Shown: positions 8,284-16,981, counted from the stretch's first letter. The stretch: DNA of 64,000 nt from an uncultured Muribaculaceae bacterium (GCA_934661195.1 CAKUJD010000001.1:248001-312000); one strand, 5' to 3'. Numbers and translations: made by a program. The notes: generated by a model not told the origin, from the sequence alone.

Positions 8284-8351
8284 AATCGGTGAAATGGTGA
8301 AAAATTATTGAAAAAAAATAGGTGTGGAGTTTGCATTTGTCGTATAAAGTG
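8271..8351 (+). repeat. Direct repeat, left copy, flanking the AT-rich island
   Basis: The first 46 bp (8271-8316) are identical to 10695-10740. A diverged segment follows, then a shared stretch TTGCATTTGTCG-y-ATAAAGTG. The copy covers the last codons and stop of the DUF4405 gene. Confidence 0.85.
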
Positions 8352-8953
8352 ATGTTAAGGCATAAGACCACTGCACGCATGGAGTATGGCGAGTATGCTG
8401 CACGGACGGAGCGGGAGAGAAGCTCACGCGAAATGCTTGTTCACACGTTTGCCTCCACAAATACATTTCTGAGAAATGCGGCCACGGCAAACCGAAAGTG
8501 AATTATTAATCCACTGCACTATGATCCAGGACTTTTTTAGTGACATTAGGAGAAATCTAATGTAAGTGCTACATGGTCAGCTGTTTTGATAAACGCTCCG
8601 TCTAATACTAATCGAAAGTTTATTTATGCTAAAGCATTTATTTGTTCATATTTAGATACAAACATGAAGGACCATACGAAGTGATTAATAAAAGATTGCA
8701 AAATGTGTACATCGGCAATTTGGAGTGCTCTACGGGCCGAGTTGCCATAGCTATTAATCTGAATTTGCCCAATTAAAACCATATAGTTTTTTGTAGTGAG
8801 CTGAATGTTAATTAGCTAATTGCTATACTGTAATAGTGCGTGTTGGCGTGTGAAATAGTTCTTGTATACTAATAGGGCTTAAATAGCATAAAGTTAAGAG
8901 GAAAAAAGAACAAACTACGTATGCAGTATTTTAGGAAATAAAAACAGAAACAG
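8352..8953. other. AT-rich non-coding stretch at the left of the island
   Basis: About 600 bp lie between the left repeat and the first island gene. No frame, RNA or clear repeat is recognised. The composition is visibly more AT-rich than the neighbouring core genes. It could be decayed DNA brought in with the island. Confidence 0.5.
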
Positions 8954-8961
8954 TATCTTTG
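8954..8961 (+). promoter_or_regulatory. -7 box TATCTTTG of the island operon
   Basis: TATCTTTG lies 22 bp before the ATG of the DUF4417 gene. No good -33 TTTG is seen at the expected distance. Confidence 0.5.
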
Positions 8962-8982
8962 CCAGTGTAAAATTTCTTTAAA

Positions 8983-9705
8983 ATGAAAGACGCAATAGTA
9001 AAGGAAATTTGGGACATCTTTAGAGGCGTATCGCCAGATTCCCGTGCAAAAACGCAAAATAAATTTCTAAAGTTAAAGAATTTTGGAACAGAGTATTGTA
9101 GCAATGCAATGCGTTGTGGTAAGTATGGCATACCATTGCTTAATTCATATTATGGGCCGCTTCCAAAATATTATGTGAGCATATCAAGTCCAACGTGTGT
9201 TGATCCCGCACATACATGTATTACGAGCTTTGACTATGATTACATTTTGGAGCGAATGTGGTATAATCCAGAACGATATGAGAGTTTGTTGCAAAAGTAT
9301 CAGTGTTTTGGCTCATTGGATTTTTCTATGAAAGTAGATGATCCATTGGCAGCTCAAATTGCAAATAAATACCGCAATCATGCGTTGTCGTTTTATTACC
9401 AAGAGCGTGGTGTTCGTTTACTGCCTGTGGTCGGATGGAGTTCTCGTCCGTCTTTTGAATTTTGTTTTCAAGGCTTTTCTAAGGGTGGAACTGTTATGGT
9501 CTCTACATTAGGTGTGCTAAGGGATGAACGTTCACAATTTTATTTCAAAATTGGGTTTCTTGAAATGATTAAGCAAATTGACCCTGAATTGGTGGTAGTA
9601 TATGGTGATGGTAGCAGGGAACGCTTTCCATGGATGCCCGATAAGCTTGAAGTCGAGTTTGTTATGTCAAATAGGTTAATAAGGATGAGAACATATGGGA
9701 GATAG
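8983..9705 (+). CDS. DUF4417 (phage-associated) protein
   Basis: This is a 240-residue protein that fits DUF4417. The signatures are KYGIPLLNSYYGPLPKY, a FDYDYILERMWYNPERYESL helix, FGSLDFSMKVDDP, the LLPVVGWSSRPSFEFCFQGF strand and VVVYGDGSRERFPW near the end. The family is common in phage and mobile regions, and its activity is unknown to me. Codon use is AT-rich, unlike the core genes on both sides. It overlaps the next gene by 11 bp, so the three island genes form one operon. Confidence 0.8.
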   Translation: MKDAIVKEIWDIFRGVSPDSRAKTQNKFLKLKNFGTEYCSNAMRCGKYGIPLLNSYYGPLPKYYVSISSPTCVDPAHTCITSFDYDYILERMWYNPERYESLLQKYQCFGSLDFSMKVDDPLAAQIANKYRNHALSFYYQERGVRLLPVVGWSSRPSFEFCFQGFSKGGTVMVSTLGVLRDERSQFYFKIGFLEMIKQIDPELVVVYGDGSRERFPWMPDKLEVEFVMSNRLIRMRTYGR

Positions 9706-10099
9706 AGGATCTTATTCAGCGAGTTATGGCAAATCTGGTGGTATACCACCAGAATGCCGAAAATATTCTGAAGTGGGGAAAATAGGGAATATAAAGGTGA
9801 TACAAAGTGATGGAACCTCAAATAATCATACTCCCACATATTCCAATACAAGAAATACCACTTACTTTGCGTATTCAAAAGAGCGAGACAGAATCGAAAG
9901 CATTTACTATTATCGTGATCATCGGCTTGTTCGAAGTGTTGATTTTGGTAAAGAAGGAGAGGTGCCGCACGTTCATCATTGGAGCTCTTCGGGTATGGTA
10001 GGTCGCAAGCGCCACGACAAACGTAACGTGTTTGAGCTATCTGCCCGTGATAGGCGGCTAATGAATTTGGCAAGAGGCTTTCATTCAAATAAAAATTAA
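9695..10099 (+). CDS. Small unknown protein with an HVHHW motif
   Basis: This is a 134-residue protein I cannot assign. The C-terminal half (YYYRDHRLVRSVDFGKEGE, then VPHVHHW, then a basic RKRHDKRN and an acidic-basic helix) resembles short domains seen in phage proteins and polymorphic toxins, where a strand pair leads to an HxH motif. A toxin-like or nuclease-like role is speculation. It starts inside the DUF4417 gene, in another frame, and ends two bases before the third island gene. Confidence 0.6.
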   Translation: MGDRGSYSASYGKSGGIPPECRKYSEVGKIGNIKVIQSDGTSNNHTPTYSNTRNTTYFAYSKERDRIESIYYYRDHRLVRSVDFGKEGEVPHVHHWSSSGMVGRKRHDKRNVFELSARDRRLMNLARGFHSNKN

Positions 10100-10101
10100 A
10101 T

Positions 10102-10536
10102 ATGGGTAGAAGATTGTTAGTTAAAAACTTTTGGCGCATAGGCAACAAAGGCGACCGCGATTTATATGAAGATGATTTGGGTTGGTCGGAAAGTTCTCGA
10201 AATGCAGCAAGGTCAAATTCTTCTGAATACATTTTCCGCTACTGGGTCGAGGACGTGGGCCTAAATGTTCTGTTTTATTGGACTGTAGATAAAAATTTTT
10301 ATGCTATAAAAACAGAAAAAGACCCAGTTGAGTTTGTCCGTATAAGCCCTAATCCAAACTGGGATGGCAAATGCGAATTGACCAAAGCTGGCTCAGATTA
10401 TGGTCCTACAACGGCTTCTGATGGAATGGTGCTTCAAACATTTGAAGACCCCTCTTCTATCTGGAGCACGTTGTCGATAAACGGCGTACACCTTGAAAAA
10501 ATATTGGAGCGCTCAGTCATAATTGAGATGGACTGA
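10102..10536 (+). CDS. Unknown acidic protein, third island gene
   Basis: This is a 144-residue soluble protein of no family I recognise. It has a basic N-terminus (MGRRLLVKNFWRIG) and an otherwise acidic body with aromatic strands (VLFYWTVDKNFYAIKT). It follows the HVH-motif gene by two bases and ends at a strong terminator. Its size, charge and position would suit a partner or antidote of the preceding protein. That rests only on context. Confidence 0.6.
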   Translation: MGRRLLVKNFWRIGNKGDRDLYEDDLGWSESSRNAARSNSSEYIFRYWVEDVGLNVLFYWTVDKNFYAIKTEKDPVEFVRISPNPNWDGKCELTKAGSDYGPTTASDGMVLQTFEDPSSIWSTLSINGVHLEKILERSVIIEMD

Positions 10537-10550
10537 AAAATGAATTTTGA

Positions 10551-10598
10551 GCCGGGCCGTTAGTGAAACTTCATTAACGGCCCGACTGTTGTGTTTTT
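10551..10598 (+). terminator. Terminator of the island operon
   Basis: GCCGGGCCGTTAGTGAA (10551-10567) pairs with TTCATTAACGGCCCGAC (10570-10586) with two G-U pairs, followed by a T-rich tract. Confidence 0.8.
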
Positions 10599-10694
10599 CT
10601 TGCTGCACCAAGTTGTAAGCAAGATGCAGCGAATCAGATCACAATGGAAAAGTCGTTGCAACTGTTTAGCTTCTGGGCTTTGGCTGAGGTGGTG

Positions 10695-10775
10695 GCGTGG
10701 GCTTTAAAATCGGTGAAATGGTGAAAAATTATTGAAAAAAGGCGGCTGTGGGTTTGCATTTGTCGCATAAAGTGG
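10695..10775 (+). repeat. Direct repeat, right copy
   Basis: The 46 bp at 10695-10740 are identical to 8271-8316, and the diverged tail again contains TTGCATTTGTCG-y-ATAAAGTG. The tail overlaps the probable xerC promoter. Confidence 0.85.
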
Positions 10776-10784
10776 CTAATTTCG
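10753..10784 (+). promoter_or_regulatory. Probable xerC promoter
   Basis: TTTG (10753-10756), 20 bp and TAATTTCG (10777-10784) differ from the consensus by one base. The first half lies in the right direct repeat, so the left copy carries the same -33 box without a good -7. Confidence 0.5.
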
Positions 10785-10915
10785 TAACTGATGAGGCACA
10801 CAAGGCGCCATGGCGCAAGCGAGCGCAGCGGCCTGTGTGACCCGTGGCGGCGGTGCTGGTCACCGCACGACCATAATTGACAGAGAATTAATTGAAATGT
10901 GACACACACAGCTAT

Positions 10916-11815
10916 ATGGACACGCGTGAACGGTTTTTGCAGCACATAAGGCTTGAACTCAACCAGTCGGCCCTCACCGCCAAGGCCTATGGCCGCGATC
11001 TGGAGCAGCTGGAAGACTTCTTGAGCGGGCACGGACGCCGCACGGTGGAGTGGGGCAGTGTGGAGCCGGCCGACATAAGGGCCTGGCTCGTGGCGCTTAG
11101 CCGCCAGGGCGACGGGCCGCGCACGCTGCGCCGCAAGGTGCAGTCGGCCAGGGCACTCTACAAGTGGCTGATGTGGCAGGGCGAGGCGGTGGCCAATCCG
11201 GCTGCCGACGTCGAGCTGGCCAAGCTGCCGCGGCAGCTGCCGCACACCGTGAGGCAAAGCAGCCTTAACGAGCTGCTCGACTCGCCGGTGGACATGACCG
11301 ATGCCGATGCCGTGCGCAACCGCCTGATGGTGATGATGCTGTATGAGACGGGTATGCGCCGGGCCGAGCTGATAGGGCTGAAAGACGCGTGCGTCGACAC
11401 CCAAAAGTGCGAGCTGAAGGTGCACGGCAAGCGCGACAAAGACCGCATCATCCCGTTTGGCCGCGAGCTGCAGCGCTGGATTGAGGCCTACCGCCGCCTG
11501 CGCACCGAGGCCTACGGCCGCTGCCAGCCATTCTTTGTGCGCCGCGAGGGCAAGCCGCTATATCCGTCGCTCGTCTACAATGTGGTGCACAGCGCACTGG
11601 CGGGCGTGGGAGGCGGCAGCAAACTGAGCCCGCACGTGTTGCGGCACACGTTCGCAAGCGCCATGCTCAACGACGGAGCTGACCTCGACAGCGTGAAGGA
11701 ACTGCTGGGCCACGAGTCGCTGGCCGCCACGCAAGTCTATACGCATGTCACATTCAGCCAACTAAAAGACAGTTACAAACACGCCCACCCAAGGGCATTA
11801 AAAAAAGGAGGGTAA
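10916..11815 (+). CDS. xerC: Tyrosine recombinase, XerC/XerD type
   Basis: This is a 299-residue site-specific recombinase. An N-terminal SAM-like core-binding domain (residues 1-90) is followed by the catalytic domain. All catalytic positions are visible: R148 in TGMRRAELIGL, K172, H240 and R243 in HVLRHTFASAML, H266 in LLGHESLA and Y275. Length and the hpf neighbour fit the housekeeping Xer enzyme that resolves chromosome dimers. It does not look like a mobile integrase, although it stands beside the AT-rich island. ATG 10916 was chosen because the family starts there. Its last codons contain the Shine-Dalgarno of hpf. Confidence 0.88.
   Translation: MDTRERFLQHIRLELNQSALTAKAYGRDLEQLEDFLSGHGRRTVEWGSVEPADIRAWLVALSRQGDGPRTLRRKVQSARALYKWLMWQGEAVANPAADVELAKLPRQLPHTVRQSSLNELLDSPVDMTDADAVRNRLMVMMLYETGMRRAELIGLKDACVDTQKCELKVHGKRDKDRIIPFGRELQRWIEAYRRLRTEAYGRCQPFFVRREGKPLYPSLVYNVVHSALAGVGGGSKLSPHVLRHTFASAMLNDGADLDSVKELLGHESLAATQVYTHVTFSQLKDSYKHAHPRALKKGG
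11805..11812 (+). promoter_or_regulatory. Strong Shine-Dalgarno of hpf inside the xerC end
   Basis: AAGGAGGG lies 4 bp before the hpf ATG and encodes the last residues of XerC. Such a complete ribosome-binding site is unusual in this genome. Confidence 0.75.
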
Positions 11816-11816
11816 T

Positions 11817-12110
11817 ATGGAAATCAACGTAAAAGCCATTCACTTCGACGCAACAGTGAAACTGCAGCAGTTCATCAACAAAAAAGTGGAGAAACTTGCA
11901 AAGTACAGCGAGGACATTGCTTCGGCCGATGTCAACCTCAAAGTCGTGAAGCCCGAAACCTCACTCAACAAAGAAGCGGCCATCAAGCTCAATGTGCCGC
12001 AGCACGACGATGTGTTTGCATCGAAAGTGGCCGACACCTTCGAAGAAGCCATCGACCTGTGCTGTGAGGCTCTGAAGCGCCAGCTCGAAAAGCTGAAAGA
12101 CGCCAAGTAG
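11817..12110 (+). CDS. hpf: Ribosome hibernation promoting factor, short form
   Basis: This 97-residue protein fits the short HPF/RaiA family. These proteins bind the 30S decoding region and hold ribosomes inactive in slow growth. The beta-alpha-beta fold is visible, with MEINVKAIHFDATVKLQQFI, then a helix KKVEKLAKYSED, then strands ADVNLKVVKPE and AAIKLNVPQHD and a final amphipathic helix. The long-form C-terminal domain is absent. The start lies one base after the xerC stop, behind a full Shine-Dalgarno, so the pair is translationally linked. A terminator follows. Confidence 0.92.
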   Translation: MEINVKAIHFDATVKLQQFINKKVEKLAKYSEDIASADVNLKVVKPETSLNKEAAIKLNVPQHDDVFASKVADTFEEAIDLCCEALKRQLEKLKDAK

Positions 12111-12186
12111 GATTTCTCACACATATTAAATATAGGCGAGGCGGCACCAGTGTGCCGCTAAACATAACAAAGAACAAACGAAACAC

Positions 12187-12228
12187 GGCGGGGCCCCGCG
12201 CATCACAGCGCGCAGCCCCGCCTTTTTG
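12187..12228 (+). terminator. Terminator after hpf
   Basis: GGCGGGGC (12187-12194) pairs with GCCCCGCC (12215-12222), with inner GC pairing, followed by TTTTT. Confidence 0.85.
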
Positions 12229-12240
12229 TGCGCGCTATGG

Positions 12241-12271
12241 TTGGCTGCGACTATAATAATCGCTACCTTTG
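12241..12271 (+). promoter_or_regulatory. Promoter, -33 TTGG / -7 TACCTTTG
   Basis: TTGG (12241-12244), 19 bp and TACCTTTG (12264-12271) precede the GH3 gene. Confidence 0.7.
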
Positions 12272-12318
12272 CACAAGCAAACAACTGAAAACAGTAGCAT
12301 AAACTCCATTTTTGCGCT

Positions 12319-14676
12319 ATGAATAAATCAATAATAGCCATTGCCGCCACAGCCGCGGCTGCCTGTGGCTGGCATTTGCCAGCCCGCACTCCCCAACTGG
12401 GACACGACCCCATAAGTGTTGTAATCGATTCGATGACACTCGACGAAAAGCTTGACGTGGTGATAGGTTCGCGCGGACGCGTGAAGAGCAGTGCCACTGC
12501 CGCAGTCGGCGCACAGTCAACACTGGTTCCTGGTGCCGCGGGCCAGACGGTGGCTGTGCCGCGCCTTGGCGTGCCCCCCACGGTGCTTGCCGACGGTCCC
12601 GCCGGGCTGCGCATCGACCCGCGCCGCAAGGGCGATAAGCACTCCACCTACTATTGCACCCACTTTCCCGTGGCCACCGCGCTCAGCGCCACGTGGGACA
12701 CCACCCTTGTGGCGCGTGTGGGCGCGGCCATGGGCAGCGAGGTGTACCACTATGGCGTAGATGTGCTGCTGTCCCCTGCCACCAACATACAGCGCAATCC
12801 ATTGTGTGGACGCAACTTTGAGTACTACAGCGAAGACCCCTTGCTTTCGGGCCTCGTGTGCGCCGCCATGGTTAACGGCATTCAAAGTGCTGGCGTGGGC
12901 ACATCGCTCAAGCACTTTGCCCTCAATAATCAGGAGACCAACCGCGTGCGCAACAACGTGGTGGGCACGCCGCGCACCTTCCGCGAAATCTACCTCAAAC
13001 CCTTTGAAATAGTGGTGAAAAAGGCTCACCCGCTCACGGTGATGACGTCATACAATAAAATCAACGGCACCATGGCCAGCGAGCGCGCCGACCTCATCGA
13101 CGGCATCCTGCGCGGCGAGTGGGGCTACCGCGGCATGGTGATGAGCGACTGGCACGGCGGCATCAGCGCCACGGCCCAACTGCTGGCCGGCAACGACCTG
13201 CTTATGCCGGGCAACCTGCTGCAGCGCGAACAGCTGCAGCGCGCCGTGGCCAGCGGCGAACTGCCCATGGAAGCCCTTGACCGCAACGTGGAGCACGTGC
13301 TGCAATATGTGGAGCGCACTCCGCGCTTTGCCGGCTATGTGGCCGACAACGCCCCCGACCTCAAGGCCGACGCCCAGGTTGCCCGCCACGCTGCCACTGA
13401 GGGCATGGTGCTGCTGAAAAACGAGCGCGCCACGCTGCCTCTGGCCAGCGGTGTGAAGCGTCTTGCCGCCTTCGGCTGCGCCAGCTACGACTTCACGGCC
13501 GGAGGCACCGGCGCCGGCAATGTGAACCACGCCTATGTGGTCGACCTTGCCCAGGGGCTTACCGACGCCGGCTTTGCGCTCGACGCCGGCCTGCGTTCGG
13601 CCTACGAGGCCTATATCCCGCAGGCCAAGGCCCAGATGCCAGTGTACAAAGGAAAATACTCGAAAGCCATACCCCCGCGCCGCATAGCCGAGATGCCGCT
13701 TGAGGGCCCGGCCCTGAAGCGCGTCGCCCGCGACTGCGACGCCGCCGTGGTGACCATTGGCCGCATCAGCGGCGAGTTTGCCGACCGTGACATCAACGGC
13801 AACTTCTGCCTCACCGCCGCCGAGCGGCAGATGCTGCAATCGGTGTCGAGCGCCTTCCACAAGGCCGGCAAGCGCATGGTGGTGGTGCTCAACGTGTGTG
13901 GCGTGGTGGAGACCGCCAGTTGGATGGACCTTGCCGACGCCGTGCTCGTCTCGTGGCTGCCCGGGCAGGAGGGGGGCAACTCGGTGGCCGACCTGCTCGC
14001 TGGGCGCGAGTGCCCGTCGGGCCGACTGCCCATGACGTGGCCGGTGAGCTATTCCGACGACCCCACAGCTGCCAACTTCCCCGTGCCCGATAGTCTTGAC
14101 GATCCGCACATATTGCAGCTGCTGCGCCTAAAGCCCGAACAGCGGGTCGACCTGGGCCGCCGCAACTTTGACTACACCCGCTACGACGAGGGCGTGTATG
14201 TGGGCTACCGCTACTACACCACGCGCGGCGTGAAGGTGGCCTTCCCGTTTGGCTACGGACTTAGCTACACCACATTTGCCTACGGCAAGCCCACTGTGCA
14301 GGCCGACACAGCCGGCAACCTGACCGTGACCGTAGACGTGCGCAACACAGGCCGAGTTGCGGGCAAAGAAGTGGTGCAGGTGTACGTGGCCGCCCCTGGC
14401 CGCGACATGGACAAGCCCGCCCGCGAGCTGCGCGCCTTTGCCAAGACCCGCCAGCTTGAGCCGGGACAGAGTCAGAGCGTGATGCTGCGCGTGCCTTATG
14501 CCGACTTGGCCTCGTTCAACGAGCAGGGCAGCTGCTGGCAGGTGGAGCCTGGTCGCTACACCGTGATGGTGGCGCGCAACGCCGCCGATGCCAGTCCCGC
14601 CAGCGTAGGCGTCACGCTGCCCGGCAGGGTGACCGAAGTGGTGGGCCGCCGCCTGCTGCCCGCCTCGGCCAACTGA
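12319..14676 (+). CDS. Glycoside hydrolase family 3 beta-glucosidase
   Basis: This is a 785-residue exported enzyme (signal peptide residues 1 to about 20). The GH3 N-terminal barrel spans about 40-340, with VPRLGVPPTVLADGPAGLRI, KHFALNNQETNR and VMSDWHGG, whose D277 is the expected nucleophile. A C-terminal alpha/beta sandwich follows (about 370-600), containing TAGGTGAGNVN and WLPGQEGG. A fibronectin III-like domain (about 690-775) closes the protein. The layout fits thermostable beta-glucosidase B types that remove terminal beta-glucose. The exact sugar is unknown. It has its own promoter and terminator. Confidence 0.9.
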   Translation: MNKSIIAIAATAAAACGWHLPARTPQLGHDPISVVIDSMTLDEKLDVVIGSRGRVKSSATAAVGAQSTLVPGAAGQTVAVPRLGVPPTVLADGPAGLRIDPRRKGDKHSTYYCTHFPVATALSATWDTTLVARVGAAMGSEVYHYGVDVLLSPATNIQRNPLCGRNFEYYSEDPLLSGLVCAAMVNGIQSAGVGTSLKHFALNNQETNRVRNNVVGTPRTFREIYLKPFEIVVKKAHPLTVMTSYNKINGTMASERADLIDGILRGEWGYRGMVMSDWHGGISATAQLLAGNDLLMPGNLLQREQLQRAVASGELPMEALDRNVEHVLQYVERTPRFAGYVADNAPDLKADAQVARHAATEGMVLLKNERATLPLASGVKRLAAFGCASYDFTAGGTGAGNVNHAYVVDLAQGLTDAGFALDAGLRSAYEAYIPQAKAQMPVYKGKYSKAIPPRRIAEMPLEGPALKRVARDCDAAVVTIGRISGEFADRDINGNFCLTAAERQMLQSVSSAFHKAGKRMVVVLNVCGVVETASWMDLADAVLVSWLPGQEGGNSVADLLAGRECPSGRLPMTWPVSYSDDPTAANFPVPDSLDDPHILQLLRLKPEQRVDLGRRNFDYTRYDEGVYVGYRYYTTRGVKVAFPFGYGLSYTTFAYGKPTVQADTAGNLTVTVDVRNTGRVAGKEVVQVYVAAPGRDMDKPARELRAFAKTRQLEPGQSQSVMLRVPYADLASFNEQGSCWQVEPGRYTVMVARNAADASPASVGVTLPGRVTEVVGRRLLPASAN

Positions 14677-14686
14677 TGGCTGTGCC

Positions 14687-14735
14687 CGTTTTTTGCCCTT
14701 GCACTGGGCCGGTGAGGGCAAAAAACGACTTTTTT
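14687..14735 (+). terminator. Terminator after the GH3 gene
   Basis: CGTTTTTTGCCCT (14687-14699) is exactly complementary to AGGGCAAAAAACG (14715-14727), followed by a T-run. Confidence 0.85.
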
Positions 14736-14756
14736 CGAAAAAAAATAGTGCGAATG

Positions 14757-14787
14757 TTTGCCGAATAGAAAATAATGCGTAACTTTG
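14757..14787 (+). promoter_or_regulatory. Promoter of the tRNA-tuf cluster
   Basis: TTTG (14757-14760), exactly 19 bp and TAACTTTG (14780-14787) form one of the best consensus matches in the window, as expected for tRNA and tuf. Confidence 0.85.
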
Positions 14788-14842
14788 CACTCGCTTGAAA
14801 CAAGCAAGCGGCGCTGCCGCAAGCGGCAACGCAAGGCCTGAT

Positions 14843-14916
14843 GCCTCTTTAGCTCAGTTGGCCAGAGCACGTGATTTGTAATCTCGGGGTCGTTGGTTCG
14901 AATCCGACAAGAGGCT
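14843..14916 (+). tRNA. tRNA-Thr (anticodon TGT)
   Basis: The acceptor stem GCCTCTT/AAGAGGC, D-arm AGCTCAGTTGG, anticodon TGT at 14877-14879 and T-arm GGTTCGAATCC are all present. CCA is not encoded. Confidence 0.95.
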
Positions 14917-14933
14917 CGAAAACAAAACATTTT

Positions 14934-15016
14934 GGGTAGATTCCAGAGTGGCCAAATGGGGCAGACTGTAAATCTGCTGTCTCTCGACTTCGGTGGTTCG
15001 AATCCATCTCTACCCA
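14934..15016 (+). tRNA. tRNA-Tyr (anticodon GTA)
   Basis: The acceptor is GGGTAGA/TCTACCC, with anticodon GTA at 14968-14970. A long variable arm (class II) makes it 83 nt. Confidence 0.95.
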
Positions 15017-15055
15017 CAACAAAATCAACTGGCGCTTGCGCCACGGTTGTGCAAT

Positions 15056-15128
15056 GCGGAAGTAGCTCAGTTGATAGAGCATCAGCCTTCCAAGCTGAGG
15101 GTCGCGAGTTTGAGCCTCGTCTTCCGCT
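15056..15128 (+). tRNA. tRNA-Gly (anticodon TCC)
   Basis: The acceptor is GCGGAAG with CTTCCGC, and the anticodon TCC is at 15089-15091. The D and T arms are normal. Confidence 0.95.
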
Positions 15129-15146
15129 CTAAAAAAAAGAAATATT

Positions 15147-15218
<72 letters not shown>

Positions 15219-15334
15219 CAACTAATCAAATGCAGGCTTCGCCTCTCAAGAACAAATTTATTGGCCTTGGTGGGCGGAGTATATGCGTGATTACAACTTG
15301 AAGAGTTAATCATTTAATCAAAAATAACTAAGTT

Positions 15335-16528
15335 ATGGCAAAAGAGAAATTCGTAAGATCAAAGCCGCATGTTAACATCGGTACTATTGGTCACGTTGAC
15401 CACGGTAAAACTACCCTGACTGCCGCTATCACTAAGGTGCTTGCCGAGCAGGGTTTCTCGTCTGAGGGCGTGCGTTCGTTCGACTCTATCGACAACGCTC
15501 CCGAGGAGAAAGAGCGTGGTATCACAATCAATACATCACACGTTGAGTATGAGACTGCTAACCGCCACTATGCTCACGTTGACTGCCCTGGACACGCCGA
15601 CTATGTGAAGAACATGGTGACTGGTGCTGCTCAGATGGACGGTGCAATCGTGGTTATCGCAGCAACCGACGGCGTTATGCCCCAGACTCGCGAGCACATC
15701 CTTCTCGCCCGTCAGGTGAACGTTCCCCGTCTGGTTGTGTTCCTGAACAAGTGCGACTCTCCTGATGTTGACGATGAGATGATCGAGCTCGTTGAGATGG
15801 ACGTTCGCGACCTCCTCTCTGAGTACGACTACGATGGCGAGAACACTCCTATCATCAAGGGCTCTGCACTGGGTGCCCTCAATGGCGAGCCCAAGTGGGT
15901 GGAGAGCGTTCTTGAGCTGATGAAGGCTGTTGACGAATGGATTCCTCTGCCTCCGCGCGATATCGACAAACCGTTCCTGATGCCTATTGAGGACGTGTTC
16001 TCAATCACTGGCCGTGGTACTGTTGCCACTGGTCGTATCGAGACTGGTAAGGTTAAGGTGGGCGATGAGGTTCAAATCATGGGTCTCGGTGCCGACATGA
16101 AGTCGGTGGTTACCGGCGTTGAGATGTTCCGTAAGATTCTTGACGAGGGTGAAGCTGGCGACAACGTAGGTCTGCTGCTCCGCGGTATCGACTACAAGGC
16201 TATCAAGCGCGGTATGGTTATCTGCCACCCGGGTCTTGTTAAGACTCACGATGAGTTCACAGCCTCTGTCTACATTCTGAAGAAAGAGGAAGGTGGCCGT
16301 CACACTCCGTTCCACAATCACTATCGTCCTCAGTTCTACATCCGCACACTCGATGTGACTGGTGAGATCACTCTGCCCGAAGGCGTAGAGATGGTGATGC
16401 CTGGTGACCACGTTGAGATCGGTGTGAAGCTGATTACTCCGGTTGCTTGCAGCGAAGGTCTGCGCTTCGCAATCCGTGAGGGTGGCCGCACAGTTGGTTC
16501 TGGCCAAATCACTAAGATTGTTGAGTAA
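15335..16528 (+). CDS. tuf: Elongation factor Tu
   Basis: This is a 397-residue GTPase that carries aminoacyl-tRNA to the ribosome. G1 is GHVDHGKTT, the switch region has [16 protein letters not shown]3 is [11 protein letters not shown] and G4 is NKCD. Domains 2 and 3 ([13 protein letters not shown] onward, ending [10 protein letters not shown]) are complete. Codon use is more biased than in neighbouring genes, as expected for a very highly expressed gene. It follows the four tRNAs from one strong promoter, and a hairpin separates it from tRNA-Trp. Confidence 0.98.
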   Translation: MAKEKFVRSKPHVNIGTIGHVDHGKTTLTAAITKVLAEQGFSSEGVRSFDSIDNAPEEKERGITINTSHVEYETANRHYAHVDCPGHADYVKNMVTGAAQMDGAIVVIAATDGVMPQTREHILLARQVNVPRLVVFLNKCDSPDVDDEMIELVEMDVRDLLSEYDYDGENTPIIKGSALGALNGEPKWVESVLELMKAVDEWIPLPPRDIDKPFLMPIEDVFSITGRGTVATGRIETGKVKVGDEVQIMGLGADMKSVVTGVEMFRKILDEGEAGDNVGLLLRGIDYKAIKRGMVICHPGLVKTHDEFTASVYILKKEEGGRHTPFHNHYRPQFYIRTLDVTGEITLPEGVEMVMPGDHVEIGVKLITPVACSEGLRFAIREGGRTVGSGQITKIVE

Positions 16529-16547
16529 TACACAATCATAAAAGATC

Positions 16548-16589
16548 AAAGCACACGGCTGCGGCGGCAGCCACGGCCAGTGTGCTTTT
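16548..16589 (+). terminator. Hairpin between tuf and tRNA-Trp
   Basis: AAAGCACAC (16548-16556) pairs with GTGTGCTTT (16580-16588), with further pairing in a GC-rich loop and a short T tract. It may be a partial terminator, because tRNA-Trp and secE follow at once. Confidence 0.6.
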
Positions 16590-16593
16590 CAAT

Positions 16594-16666
16594 ACGGGAA
16601 TAGTTCAGTTGGTAGAACGTCGGTCTCCAAAACCGAAAGTCGTGAGTTCGAGTCTTACTTCCCGTG
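16594..16666 (+). tRNA. tRNA-Trp (anticodon CCA)
   Basis: The acceptor is ACGGGAA/TTCCCGT, with anticodon CCA at 16627-16629 and T-arm GAGTTCGAGTC. It is located directly before secE, as is usual in bacteria. Confidence 0.95.
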
Positions 16667-16682
16667 CTAATTAAGAAGAGAA

Positions 16683-16889
16683 ATGAAAAAATATAAAATA
16701 CTTACGGATCTCGAGGAATCTTATTACGAGCTCGTCAATAAGGTTTCTTGGCCAACCAAGAAAGAGCTGGCCAATAGCTCGGTCGTGGTAATGGTAGCTT
16801 CCATCGTTGCCGCTTTGGTAATCTGGGCTGTTGATGCTGTCATCAACGAGGGAATGCACCTGATTTACAGTATCCCTTCTCAATTTTGA
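16683..16889 (+). CDS. secE: Preprotein translocase subunit SecE
   Basis: This 68-residue membrane protein fits the short one-helix SecE. An amphipathic N-terminal region carries the conserved VNKVSWPTKKELANSS, then a single transmembrane helix VVVMVASIVAALVIWAVDAV. It stabilises SecY in the inner-membrane translocon. The position between tRNA-Trp and nusG is the classic arrangement and supports the call. Confidence 0.95.
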   Translation: MKKYKILTDLEESYYELVNKVSWPTKKELANSSVVVMVASIVAALVIWAVDAVINEGMHLIYSIPSQF

Positions 16890-16981
16890 TACTGTGGCGG
16901 GTGAATGAAAGTCCGCGTTGGCGACTGCGCACCGTCAAGAATTCACATTAGTATTTTTCAACCAAGTTTAAGAGAAAACCG

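Noticed and set aside
10916..11815. Mobile-element integrase of the AT-rich island
   Set aside because: The gene has core-genome composition, housekeeping Xer length and the usual hpf neighbour, so it is more likely chromosomal XerC.
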